From assembly GCA_025924435.1 (NCBI GenBank), contig JAICIL010000011.1, positions 1 through 28,799 of the forward strand: 28,799 nt of DNA, in the 5' to 3' direction. The stretch is from Chloroflexia bacterium (GTDB lineage: Bacteria; Chloroflexota; Chloroflexia; Thermomicrobiales; JALYUS01). How positions within the stretch are numbered: position 1 is the first letter of the stretch; each line of letters opens with the position of its first letter. A program made the translations under genes and the position numbers. Under the pieces are notes generated by a model. That model saw only the letters and a list, made by a program, of their open reading frames with translations, made no database searches and was not told the DNA's origin. Positions 1-6,713 of this stretch are shown here, piece after piece.

Positions 1-353
1 GGCACGTGGGGGTGGCGCTGGGGGACGGGACGATGGTGTCGGCGCTGGGGGGCGGGGTGGTGCGGACGGGGTACGGGGGATGGGTGTCGTACCTGGGGTG
101 GCGGCCGTACGGGGCGAGCGCGCCCGCCGACGCGCCGATCACGCTGCAAGTGTACGAGACCACCAGCCCCGGCGATCCGCCCCCGAGCGCGCAGGCAGCC
201 GCCATCCCCGTGCCCGATGATGTCGCCGCCATGCTGCTCCAGCATGCGGAACAGGTCGCGGATGTCGCGCTGGATCGCCTCACCCCGCCGGTGCGCGCCG
301 ATTGGGGAATCCTGCCGTCACATCTCCTGATGCCGCATCACACGACCGTGTGA
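1..353 (+). CDS. C-terminal fragment of an NlpC/P60-type cell-wall hydrolase (5' truncated)
   Basis: The reading frame is open from the first base, so the gene starts outside the window. The first visible residues, H-V-G-V-A-L-G-D-G-T-M-V-S-A, match the block around the catalytic His of NlpC/P60 (C40) peptidases, where HVGIYLGDG is typical. The following GGGVVRTGYGGWVSYLGWRPYG fits the end of that domain. The catalytic Cys would lie upstream and cannot be seen. About 75 further residues follow the domain, rich in Pro and Ala and without a recognised fold. Family role: cleavage of peptide bonds in peptidoglycan stems. The family call rests on one motif only, so a related CHAP-type fold is not excluded. 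Confidence 0.5.
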   Translation, partial: HVGVALGDGTMVSALGGGVVRTGYGGWVSYLGWRPYGASAPADAPITLQVYETTSPGDPPPSAQAAAIPVPDDVAAMLLQHAEQVADVALDRLTPPVRADWGILPSHLLMPHHTTV

Positions 354-420
354 CGGACGATTCGCCCGCGATTGATAGGCGGGACGGACGGGCCATGCGC
401 GAATGGCGGATCGCCAGGGA

Positions 421-449
421 TTGACTTTCTCCGGCGCGTCTGCTACGGT
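421..449 (+). promoter_or_regulatory. Promoter of the aroF leader
   Basis: TTGACT (421-426), a 17-nt spacer and TACGGT (444-449) form a sigma-70-type promoter, with an extended -10 TG at 441-442. Transcription would begin near 456, only about 0-4 nt before the ATG of the leader peptide at 460, so the transcript would be leaderless or almost so. Confidence 0.6.
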
Positions 450-459
450 GCGTACCGTG

Positions 460-555
460 ATGAAGCAGATGGTTCGCCCCGACTGGTTTTACGCCTTCTA
501 TTTTACCCCGCCGGTGTTGTCGGCCGGGGTGGAGGCGCTGACCGCGCGAACCTGA
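460..555 (+). CDS. Aromatic amino acid leader peptide of aroF (31 residues)
   Basis: A short frame starts with ATG at 460, immediately after the predicted transcription start, and stops with TGA at 553-555. Residues 9-15 (codons 484-504) read Trp-Phe-Tyr-Ala-Phe-Tyr-Phe: six aromatic codons in seven, directly upstream of the first enzyme of aromatic biosynthesis. This is the signature of ribosome-mediated attenuation leaders such as PheL and TrpL, here responding to all three aromatic amino acids. No ribosome site precedes the ATG, in line with a leaderless start; an internal ATG at 469 would also include the control codons. The peptide itself probably has no function. The codon run and its position are seen directly; the regulatory role is inferred. 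Confidence 0.72.
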   Translation: MKQMVRPDWFYAFYFTPPVLSAGVEALTART

Positions 556-581
556 CCCGAATGCGATGACAACACCGGCGG
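508..581 (+). promoter_or_regulatory. Perfect 14-bp inverted repeat of the aroF attenuator
   Basis: Bases 508-521 pair perfectly with 568-581 (14 bp). The 5' arm begins three bases after the last aromatic control codon, and the 3' arm begins 12 nt after the leader stop codon, where a terminating ribosome would just abut it. A further 9-nt match, 562-570 with 618-626, overlaps the 3' arm and would enclose the terminator. These are the parts of an attenuation switch, but which helix excludes the terminator is not clear by eye, because the 14-bp stem ends 3 nt before the terminator stem begins. Confidence 0.65.
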
Positions 582-584
582 ATG

Positions 585-613
585 CAGCGGCACATCAGGC
601 CCGCTGTTTTTTT
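585..613 (+). terminator. Intrinsic terminator of the aroF attenuator
   Basis: The stem CAGCGG (585-590) with CCGCTG (601-606) and a 10-nt loop is followed at once by seven T (607-613). It ends transcription about 95 nt before the aroF start codon, as expected of a transcription attenuator. A second small hairpin, GTGCG-TCAT-CGCAC, follows at 614-627. Confidence 0.7.
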
Positions 614-706
614 GTGCGTCATCGCACGGCGGGGGAGGATCGAGGGGCGAAACCGATGGTCACATGTGCGATACCGGGAGCGGCACGAGCGCAAGGAGGG
701 GAACCG

Positions 707-1729
707 ATGATAGTTCAGATGCGGACGGGGACGGACGACGAGGCGCTGGAGCATGTGCTCGGCACGATCACGGCGGCGGGGCACGGCTACCGGGTGATCG
801 AGGGGACGGAGCGGAATGTCATCGGCGTGCTCGGTGGCGCGCCGTCGCAGGACCTGTTCGACCGCGTGCAGGGGCTGCCGGGCGTCGAGATGGTGATCCG
901 CATCTCGAAGCCGTACAAACTCGCCTCGCGGGAGTTCCACCCGGAGCGCACCGTCGTGCGCATCGGCGATGTGGCGATCGGCGGCGAGACGCCCGTCCTG
1001 ATGGCGGGGCCGTGCGTCGTCGAGGGGCGCGAGCCGCTCCTGAAGACCGCGTGGGCGGCGAAGGAGGCGGGCGCGGTGATGCTGCGGGGCGGCGCGTACA
1101 AGCCGCGCACGTCGCCGTACTCCTTCCAGGGCCTCGGCGTCGAGGGGCTGCAATTGCTCGCCCTCGCCCGCGAGGAGACGGGCCTGCCCGTCGTCACCGA
1201 GGTGATGGAGCCGGATCAGGTGGAAGTCGTCGCCGAGTACGCCGACATGCTCCAGATCGGCGCGCGCAACATGTCGAACTTCCCGCTCCTGCGCAAGGCG
1301 GGGCGCTCGGGCCGGCCCGTCCTCCTCAAGCGCGGCTTCTCCGCGACGATCGAGGAGTGGCTGATGAGCGCGGAGTACGTGCTGGCGGAGGGGAATGAGG
1401 ATGTCGTCCTCTGCGAGCGGGGCATCCGGGGCTTCGACCCGATCGTCCGCTTCACGCTCGACCTGACCGCCGTGCCGCTCCTCAAGGACCTGACGCATCT
1501 GCCGGTGATCGTGGACCCGTCGCACGGCACGGGCCGCCGCGCGCTCGTCGCCCCGATGTCGCTCGCCGCCATCGCCGCCGGTGCGGACGGCCTGATCGTC
1601 GAGATCCACCACGACCCGGCACAGGCGCTCTGCGACGGCCCGCAGGCGATCCTACCCGAAGTGCTCCGCCAGATCGCGGACGGCATGGGCCTCGTCCACG
1701 CCGCCATCCGCACGCCGGTGCTGGCGTAG
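707..1729 (+). CDS. aroF: 3-deoxy-7-phosphoheptulonate synthase (DAHP synthase, Thermotoga/AroF type)
   Basis: Catalyses condensation of phosphoenolpyruvate with erythrose 4-phosphate, the first step of the shikimate pathway, in the cytosol. The product is 340 residues, the usual length for the type with an N-terminal ferredoxin-like regulatory domain (about 1-70) ahead of a TIM barrel. Visible metal ligands are Cys103 in GPCVVE, His273 in PSHGTG, Glu299 in VEIHHDP and Asp310 in LCDGPQ; the LRGGAYKPRTSPYSFQG substrate loop is intact. The start at 707 is chosen because AAGGAGGGG lies just upstream (692-701); the frame is open back to 566, but that stretch is the attenuator. In relatives the N-terminal domain binds Tyr or Phe, so both enzyme and transcript are probably feedback controlled. 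aroA lies 3.5 kb away on the other strand. Confidence 0.95.
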   Translation: MIVQMRTGTDDEALEHVLGTITAAGHGYRVIEGTERNVIGVLGGAPSQDLFDRVQGLPGVEMVIRISKPYKLASREFHPERTVVRIGDVAIGGETPVLMAGPCVVEGREPLLKTAWAAKEAGAVMLRGGAYKPRTSPYSFQGLGVEGLQLLALAREETGLPVVTEVMEPDQVEVVAEYADMLQIGARNMSNFPLLRKAGRSGRPVLLKRGFSATIEEWLMSAEYVLAEGNEDVVLCERGIRGFDPIVRFTLDLTAVPLLKDLTHLPVIVDPSHGTGRRALVAPMSLAAIAAGADGLIVEIHHDPAQALCDGPQAILPEVLRQIADGMGLVHAAIRTPVLA

Positions 1730-1730
1730 G

Positions 1731-1748
1731 GGGTTTTGGGAAAAACCC
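1731..1748. terminator. Hairpin after aroF
   Basis: GGGTTTT (1731-1737) can pair with AAAACCC (1742-1748) directly after the aroF stop codon. The internal T and A runs give weak intrinsic-terminator character on either strand, but no separate T tail follows. Confidence 0.45.
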
Positions 1749-1773
1749 TCGCGAAATTGCCCGCCGAACCCCC

Positions 1774-1802
1774 TTGACAAACGTCCGTACATCCCGTATA
1801 TT
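1774..1802 (+). promoter_or_regulatory. Near-consensus promoter of an orphan RNA
   Basis: TTGACA (1774-1779), a 17-nt spacer and TATATT (1797-1802) make one of the strongest sigma-70-type promoters in the window. The start site is predicted near 1808, exactly at the base of a long RNA stem. No plus-strand protein gene follows before the oppositely directed oxidoreductase gene. Confidence 0.7.
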
Positions 1803-1807
1803 CATCA

Positions 1808-1903
1808 GTGTAAGGTCCCGATGACCGATGTTCCCCAGCCGGATACCGAAGCCGCAAGGCTCAAGGGTTCGGATGGAGCGCACTGGCTGTCGGGGTCTTA
1901 CAC
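1808..1903 (+). ncRNA. Candidate structured small RNA, family not recognised
   Basis: About 96 nt whose ends pair: 1808-1821 with 1890-1903 gives a 14-bp closing stem (12 Watson-Crick and 2 G-U pairs). Nested inside are CCAG/CTGG, then CCGAA/TTCGG, then GCC-GCAA-GGC with a GNRA-type tetraloop, leaving an asymmetric TCAAGGG bulge. The RNA begins where the upstream promoter predicts. It does not match the conserved core of SRP RNA, tRNA-Sec, 6S RNA or the common riboswitches as I know them. No plus-strand gene follows, so a trans-acting RNA is more likely than a riboswitch. The structure is seen; expression and function are inferred. Confidence 0.5.
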
Positions 1904-1919
1904 GTTAAGGGCGGATTTT

Positions 1920-2062
1920 CCTAACCCCCGGCTCCTTCCCGCAGGTGCCCTCTGGGCAGGAGGAAGGGGTGACGCTTCGCAATATCGAGGCGTTCCACAT
2001 AGCGCCCCGATGCTCCGGAGGCTCACTCCCCTTCCCGCGCCGGGAAGGAGTCGGGGGTTAGG
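1920..2062. repeat. Inverted repeat with 22-bp arms (intergenic palindromic element)
   Basis: Bases 1920-1941 are the reverse complement of 2041-2062 with 21 of 22 positions matching, around a 99-nt centre. The right arm also forms its own hairpin, CCTTCCCG (2030-2037) with CGGGAAGG (2041-2048). The same C-rich/G-rich palindrome style occurs at 4617-4637 and 14245-14294, so this looks like a dispersed spacer family. The last residues and stop codon of the minus-strand oxidoreductase lie within the right arm. Confidence 0.6.
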
Positions 2063-3126
2063 CTGACCCACGATTGCGTCGCCATCGCCGCGTCGAGCGC
2101 GTCGAGGATCGTCTGCACGGCGACGCCGTCGCGGAAGTTCGGCGCGGGGGCGGGTTCGCCTTCCTGAATCGCGCGGATGAAGCGCGTCGCGATGCCCACC
2201 CGGTCGTGCGGCGCGTCCGGCACGGGTAATTCGTGCGGCGCGGGGTCGGCGTCCGTCGCGCCCCGGAGATCGGCGGGCGCGACGAGCAGCGCGCCCGCCG
2301 TGCCATTGAACTCGAAACTGAATCCGCCCCGATGGTAGGCAATCGGCACGCCGCGCACCGTCGCCATCGCGCCATTGACGAAGCGGAGCAGGGCGATGAA
2401 GCCATCCGGCGCGGTGATATCGGAAATTTCGCCGCCGTCCGCGAGCGTGATCGTCGGGACGGTGACCGCCGCCGTGCAGGTGACGGCCGCCACCTCGCCC
2501 CAATACCAGCGGAGCAAGTCGAAGAGATGCGGTCCCGCCGATCCGGCGAGGATGCCGCCACCCTGCGCCCGATCCACGAACCAGCCCGCCTTGCTCGTGC
2601 TCCACATCGGCCCACGGAGATAATCCGCCGGATTCAGGCTGATGCGCGCGTCGGCGAGCGTCGGCGTGCCGAGGTATCCGGCATCCATCAACCGCCGCGC
2701 CTCCCTGTACGTCGCGCCGAACCGCGTCTGGTGGTTAACCATGTGGACGATGCCCGCCGCCTCCGCCGCGTCGCGCATCGCCACCGCCTCCGCGAGCGTC
2801 GCGGCGAGCGGCTTCTCGCAGAAGACGTGCTTCCCCGCCGCGATCGCGTCGAGCGCCATCCGGCGGTGCAGCGCGGGCGGCGTGGCGATGACGACCGCGT
2901 CCACGTCCGCGCCGAGCAAATCGCGATAGTCGTCCGTCGCGCGCGGGATGCCGAACTGCCGCGCCGTCGCCTCCGCCCGTTCCTGTTGCGCCGAGCAGAC
3001 CGCCGCGACGACCGCGCCCGGCACGTGTTGGAATGCCTTAATGTGCTCCGTGCCCATGCCGGTCCCGATGACACCGACGCGTACAGTCTTCGTGCTCGCT
3101 GCCATCTCCGCCTCATTCCCGCTCAT
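2023..3126 (-). CDS. Gfo/Idh/MocA family NAD(P)-dependent oxidoreductase
   Basis: 367 residues. The N-terminal Rossmann fold has GVIGTGMG (18-25) for dinucleotide binding. The family-defining EKP (104-106) in HVFCEKPLA and a GPHLFDLLRWYWG segment carrying the expected catalytic His follow, with an alpha/beta C-terminal domain. Members oxidise or reduce sugars, inositols and related polyols; the substrate cannot be read from sequence and no sugar transport genes are adjacent. The start at 3126 is supported by AAGGA 8 nt upstream. The C-terminal SLTPDSFPAREGE and the stop codon are encoded by a dispersed palindromic repeat, so the natural end was probably altered by repeat insertion. The gene appears monocistronic. 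Confidence 0.88.
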   Translation of the reverse strand: MSGNEAEMAASTKTVRVGVIGTGMGTEHIKAFQHVPGAVVAAVCSAQQERAEATARQFGIPRATDDYRDLLGADVDAVVIATPPALHRRMALDAIAAGKHVFCEKPLAATLAEAVAMRDAAEAAGIVHMVNHQTRFGATYREARRLMDAGYLGTPTLADARISLNPADYLRGPMWSTSKAGWFVDRAQGGGILAGSAGPHLFDLLRWYWGEVAAVTCTAAVTVPTITLADGGEISDITAPDGFIALLRFVNGAMATVRGVPIAYHRGGFSFEFNGTAGALLVAPADLRGATDADPAPHELPVPDAPHDRVGIATRFIRAIQEGEPAPAPNFRDGVAVQTILDALDAAMATQSWVSLTPDSFPAREGE

Positions 3127-3256
3127 TGGATATGTCCTTGCAGCCGCGCGCCGCGATGCCCCGCGTGAGTATGGCGCGCGGGTACTTTGAAGCGCAAGAA
3201 CCGGATAGAGCGACGTGCCGCCCTGCCCTATGCTGGAAGCAGAAAGGAGACGGACG

Positions 3257-3481
3257 ATGCGACTCGATCAAGTGTACGACGCCCCTTCGATCACCGCGCG
3301 CTGCATCGGACAGGACATCCTCGCCGCCGCGGCACGCGAGCAGATGATCCAGGGAGTACGAGGGATCGCCTCTCGCCGGGTGACGATTGTCGAGGTTGGA
3401 CACCTGTTGGTGCGCCTCGGTCAATGGCTGCAAACGGTGGCGCAACACCCCACGTATCAGGAGGAAACGGTACAATGGTAA
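3257..3481 (+). CDS. Small protein of unknown function upstream of ada
   Basis: 74 residues. ATG at 3257 has an AAAGGAGA site 6 nt upstream. Its last codons overlap the first seven bases of ada, so the two genes are probably translationally coupled. The protein is amphipathic, with no signal peptide or clear membrane segment; the second half (VTIVEVGHLLVRLGQWLQ) could form a helix. I do not recognise a family. A weak promoter (TAGAGC, 17 nt, TATGCT at 3229-3234) precedes it. Coupling to ada suggests co-expression after alkylation damage, but that is inference from position only. Confidence 0.6.
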   Translation: MRLDQVYDAPSITARCIGQDILAAAAREQMIQGVRGIASRRVTIVEVGHLLVRLGQWLQTVAQHPTYQEETVQW

Positions 3482-4605
3482 GCATGAAATACGCGGACGA
3501 GACAGAGATGACGGTGTTGACGACGCCGATTACCGACAACGGACACGAACCCGCTCCCTGGGATGAGGAGCGGCGGTGGCAATCTGTCCTCGCGCGCGAT
3601 GTGGAGGCGGACGGCGCATTCGTCTACGCCGTCCGCACGACGGGTATCTACTGCCGCCCCACCTGCCCCTCGCGGCGGCCCCGGCGCGAGCATGTCGCCT
3701 TCTTCGCCCTGCCGGAAGCGGCGGAGCAGGCCGGGTTCCGCGCCTGCCGCCGCTGCCACCCGGAGCAGGCGGCGATCCGCGACCCGCAGGTGGAGGTCGT
3801 GCAGCGCGTCTGCCGCGCCATCGCCGCGAACCCGGAGGAGCCGCCGACGCTCGCCAGCCTCGGCGCGGCGGTCGGCCTCAGCCCGTTCCACCTGCAACGG
3901 ACCTTCAAGCGCGTCATGGGCATCACGCCCCGGCAGTATGCGGACGCCTGCCGGATGGATCGCCTCAAGGGCGAACTGCGCAACGGCGAGGCGGTATCCA
4001 GCGCGCTCTACGGCGCGGGGTACGGCTCGCCCAGCCGCCTCTACGAGCGCGCGCCCGCCCACCTCGGCATGACGCCCGCCGTCTACCGGCGCGGCGGCGC
4101 GGGGATGCGCATCCAGTACACCGTCGTCCCCTGCCCGCTCGGCCTGCTGCTCGTCGCGGCGACGGAGCGCGGCATCTGCGCCATCAACCTCGGCGACACC
4201 GACGACGCGCTGGCGGACGGTTTGAAGAAGGAGTATCCCGCCGCCGCGATCGCGCGGGACGCCGACGGCCTCGATACGGCGGTGGCGGCGATTATCCGCC
4301 ACCTGCGCGGGCAGGAGCCGCACCTCGATCTGCCGCTCGATGTGCAGGCGACCGCTTTCCAGTGGCGCGTTTGGGAGGCGTTGCGGGCCATCCCCTACGG
4401 CAGCACGCGCTCCTACGGCGAGATCGCCCGCGCCATTGGCCGGCCGACGGCCGCCCGCGCCGTCGCTCAGGCGTGCGCCACGAACCGCGTCGCCCTCGCC
4501 ATCCCCTGCCACCGCGTCGTCCGCGAGGGCGGCGATCTCGGCGGCTACCGCTGGGGCGTCGAGCGCAAGCGCACGCTACTCGCGCGGGAGAAGATCGGGG
4601 GATAG
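3475..4605 (+). CDS. ada: Bifunctional transcriptional regulator / O6-methylguanine-DNA methyltransferase Ada
   Basis: 376 residues carrying all three Ada modules. The N-terminal zinc module has Cys60, Cys64, Cys91 and Cys94 (YCRPTC and CRRC); Cys60 matches the residue that takes methyl groups from phosphotriesters. An AraC-type helix-turn-helix region follows (about 105-195, with FHLQRTFKRVMGITPRQY). The C-terminal suicide methyltransferase has the IPCHRVV active site at Cys345. The protein repairs O6-methylguanine and methylphosphotriesters, and the methylated form activates transcription. ATG at 3475 is chosen because AGGAGG lies 10 nt upstream; ATG codons at 3484 and 3508 are possible. 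The gene overlaps the stop codon of the small gene upstream. Confidence 0.95.
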   Translation: MVSMKYADETEMTVLTTPITDNGHEPAPWDEERRWQSVLARDVEADGAFVYAVRTTGIYCRPTCPSRRPRREHVAFFALPEAAEQAGFRACRRCHPEQAAIRDPQVEVVQRVCRAIAANPEEPPTLASLGAAVGLSPFHLQRTFKRVMGITPRQYADACRMDRLKGELRNGEAVSSALYGAGYGSPSRLYERAPAHLGMTPAVYRRGGAGMRIQYTVVPCPLGLLLVAATERGICAINLGDTDDALADGLKKEYPAAAIARDADGLDTAVAAIIRHLRGQEPHLDLPLDVQATAFQWRVWEALRAIPYGSTRSYGEIARAIGRPTAARAVAQACATNRVALAIPCHRVVREGGDLGGYRWGVERKRTLLAREKIGG

Positions 4606-4616
4606 CCCACCCCCAG

Positions 4617-4666
4617 CCCCTCCCGGCGCGGGAGGGGAGCCGAACCGGGCGCACAGCCGTGCGCCC
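4617..4666. repeat. Double palindrome downstream of ada
   Basis: CCCCTCCC (4617-4624) pairs with GGGAGGGG (4630-4637), and GGGCGCAC (4647-4654) pairs with GTGCGCCC (4659-4666) around the loop AGCC. The first hairpin belongs to the same family as the palindromes at 2030-2048 and 14245-14294. They may serve as terminators, although no T tail follows. Confidence 0.5.
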
Positions 4667-4719
4667 ACCGACCATCCATTTCATTGGCGGCATAGATACC
4701 GAATCGGGGGTATGAATGC

Positions 4720-5205
4720 TTATAGAGGAATGAATAATCGATTTATTCCTCTGTCAATATGACCTGATCGTTTCGTGATCACTAAATCCGAAAAAACGAG
4801 CGTAATATTGTACGCGTCGCTTTGAATACTCACTTCGTGAAAATCTATGCCGATTTCTTGCTGCCATTTGGCTGCTTTCTCGGACGGCGATACAAGCTCC
4901 CATCCGGGATACAATAACGACCAGTTCGCTCCCCAAACATAGCCCTCCAAATCCTTGCCTGTTTCGTAAACGATGAGCCGGTCATCGAGTGATCTTCGAT
5001 AGTGCTTGCCCGATAGCGGGGTAGAGAAGTTTGCCTCGACGCAGTATCGAAAAAGATACGAATAGGTACCTCGCTCGGCGGGCCCGACGTGATTTTCGAC
5101 GATCAGCTCGTAATCACGCATGTACCGCGTGTACGAATGAAAGAGCAATGCACCGTCAAAGAGATCAAAGGCTTTCATCATTGCCCGCAGCTCTTCGACC
5201 TTCAC
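4720..5205 (-). CDS. Hypothetical protein in a low-GC segment
   Basis: 161 residues, no family recognised with confidence. The GTG start at 5205 has an excellent GGGAGGAAAGC site. The protein is rich in aromatic residues (FHSYTRYMRDYELIVENHVG) and looks soluble, alternating short strands and helices; immunity-like or YxiG-like small proteins have a similar appearance, but I cannot confirm it. The segment is visibly poorer in G+C than every neighbour and uses AT-ending codons, which suggests recent acquisition. It lies 33 nt downstream of aroA in the same direction. An 8-bp hairpin, AGAGGAAT (4724-4731) with ATTCCTCT (4745-4752), falls inside its last codons. Confidence 0.7.
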   Translation of the reverse strand: MKVEELRAMMKAFDLFDGALLFHSYTRYMRDYELIVENHVGPAERGTYSYLFRYCVEANFSTPLSGKHYRRSLDDRLIVYETGKDLEGYVWGANWSLLYPGWELVSPSEKAAKWQQEIGIDFHEVSIQSDAYNITLVFSDLVITKRSGHIDRGINRLFIPL

Positions 5206-5238
5206 GCTTTCCTCCCATCATTAGAGGAGCGTTTCACG

Positions 5239-6552
5239 CTAATCCTCGGCGATTTGGCCGATGGTTTGCCAGAAGGTGGGGTAGGAGACATCGACGGCGC
5301 TGGCGCCGTGGATGGCGGTTGTTTCGCCGTCTTGCGCGATCAGGGCGGCGATAGCCCAGGCCATCGCGAGACGATGGTCGCCGTGGCTCTCCTGCGCCTC
5401 GGCGAGCAGGACGTTCGGCCCCTCGATGACGAAGCCGTCGTCCGCCGCCTCCGCCCGCGCGCCGAAGCGCCGCAAACCCTCCACGACCGTCGCGACGCGG
5501 TCCGACTCCTTGACGCGCAGTTCGGCGGCGTCGCGCACGACCGTCCGCCCCTCCGCCATCGCCGCCGCGACCGCCAGCACGACCAGTTCATCAATGCCGC
5601 GCGGGATGAGCGATCCGCCGATTTCCGCGCCTTTGAGCCGCGACGAGCGCACGGTGAGGTCCGCGACAGGTTCGCCGGAGATTTCGCGCGCATTGCGCAC
5701 GTCAATCTCCGCGCCCATCAATGCGAGCATATCGAGGATGCCGGTGCGCGTCGGGTTGACGCCGACGTGCTCGATCGTCAGTTCGGCGTCCGGGTGCGCG
5801 GCCCCCGCGACGAGCCAGAAGGCGGCGGACGAAATATCGCCGGGCACGTCCACATCGCGCGCGGCCAGCGGGTTGCCGGGTGTCAATGTCAGCGCGCCGT
5901 CCGTTTCGACCAAATCCGCGCCCATCGCGCGCAGCATCCGCTCGGTGTGGTCGCGCGAGTCGGTGCGGCCCGCGAGCGTCGTCGGGCCGTCCGCGAAGAG
6001 GGCGGCGAGCAGGAGCGACGATTTCACCTGCGCGGAGGCGACGGGCAACGCGTATTCAATGCCGTGGAGGTCGCCGCCGCGGACGCCGAGCGGGAGGAGT
6101 CTGCCATCTTCCCGCCCGTCAATCCGCGCGCCCATCCGCCGCAGGGGATCGGTGACGCGCCCCATCGGGCGACGGCGGAGCGAGCCGTCGCCCGTCAGCG
6201 CGGTGAAGAAGGGCTGTCCGGCGAGGATGCCCAGCAGGAGGCGCGTCGTCGTGCCGCTGTTGCCGCAATCGAGGATGTCCGCCGGTTCGGCGAGGCCGTG
6301 GCTGCCCGCGCCGTGCACCGTCAGCGCGCCGCCCGCTTCTTCGATGCGGACGCCCATCGCGCGCAGGGCGGCGAGCGTCGTCCGGCAATCCGCGCCATCG
6401 AGGAAGCCGCGCACGCGCGCCGTCCCGTCCGCGAGCGCGTTGAACAGGAGCGCGCGATGGCTGATGCTCTTGTCACCCGGCACGCGGATCGTCCCGCGCA
6501 ATCGCCGCGCCCCCAGTACCCGCCGCACATCCTCAGCCGTCGCAACCGTCAT
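5239..6552 (-). CDS. aroA: 3-phosphoshikimate 1-carboxyvinyltransferase (EPSP synthase)
   Basis: 437 residues. Transfers the enolpyruvyl group of PEP to shikimate 3-phosphate, the sixth step of the shikimate pathway. Visible signatures: GDKSISHRA (Lys28, Ser29, Arg33) binding both substrates, GNSGTTTRLL (97-106), SAQVKSSLLLA, RGIDELVVLAV with the catalytic Asp, LRVKESDR and GDHRLAMAWAIAAL. ATG at 6552 is supported by AAGAGGTG five bases upstream; the longer open frame beyond it runs into a dispersed repeat and is not used. The gene sits next to Ada and a hypothetical gene rather than in an aro operon. No leader peptide with aromatic codons is evident in front of it, in contrast to aroF. Confidence 0.96.
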   Translation of the reverse strand: MTVATAEDVRRVLGARRLRGTIRVPGDKSISHRALLFNALADGTARVRGFLDGADCRTTLAALRAMGVRIEEAGGALTVHGAGSHGLAEPADILDCGNSGTTTRLLLGILAGQPFFTALTGDGSLRRRPMGRVTDPLRRMGARIDGREDGRLLPLGVRGGDLHGIEYALPVASAQVKSSLLLAALFADGPTTLAGRTDSRDHTERMLRAMGADLVETDGALTLTPGNPLAARDVDVPGDISSAAFWLVAGAAHPDAELTIEHVGVNPTRTGILDMLALMGAEIDVRNAREISGEPVADLTVRSSRLKGAEIGGSLIPRGIDELVVLAVAAAMAEGRTVVRDAAELRVKESDRVATVVEGLRRFGARAEAADDGFVIEGPNVLLAEAQESHGDHRLAMAWAIAALIAQDGETTAIHGASAVDVSYPTFWQTIGQIAED

Positions 6553-6575
6553 CCCGGCACCTCTTGAAAGCGATT

Positions 6576-6698
6576 GAACCACAGAGGCGCAGAGGACGTA
6601 GAAGACGCAAAGGAACACAGAGAGAAAAAATTATCGAAATCCCGTTCCTACCTTTTCCCTTCTTTGCGTCCTCTGCGTTCTCTGCGTCTTTGCGGTTC
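6576..6698. repeat. Dispersed CACAGAGG-type imperfect inverted repeat
   Basis: The left arm (6576-6615, starting GAACCACAGAGGCGCAGAGG) is an imperfect reverse complement of the right arm (6660-6698, ending TCTTTGCGGTTC), with roughly four of five positions matching, around an A/T-rich centre. This kind of sequence is a known intergenic repeat in several phyla including Chloroflexota and Cyanobacteria. It lies between aroA and the small gene upstream of it, both on the minus strand. Confidence 0.6.
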
Positions 6699-6713
6699 TC
6701 CCCGGTTTCCGCC

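Noticed and set aside
372..569. 65-codon frame overlapping the aroF promoter and leader
   Set aside because: It spans the promoter, has no ribosome site and a composition unlike a protein. The aromatic leader peptide in another frame explains the region better.
566..706. In-frame N-terminal extension of aroF by 47 residues starting at 566
   Set aside because: This stretch is the 3' arm, terminator and T tail of the attenuator. The start at 707 has a strong AAGGAGGGG site and gives the family's normal length.
503..1612. Long open frames opposite aroF, dnaA, aroA, the ECF42 sigma gene and other genes
   Set aside because: They are Arg/Pro/Ala-rich shadows of the real genes on the other strand, typical for GC-rich DNA, without ribosome sites or domains.
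1969..2061. 30-residue frame with GTG start and AGGAGG upstream
   Set aside because: Its second half is palindromic repeat sequence. The ribosome-site match is likely a by-product of the G-rich repeat.
1821..2066. 81-codon frame after the strong promoter at 1774-1802
   Set aside because: It runs through a self-complementary RNA stem and a palindromic repeat, has no ribosome site, and its product resembles no protein. A structured RNA is the better reading.
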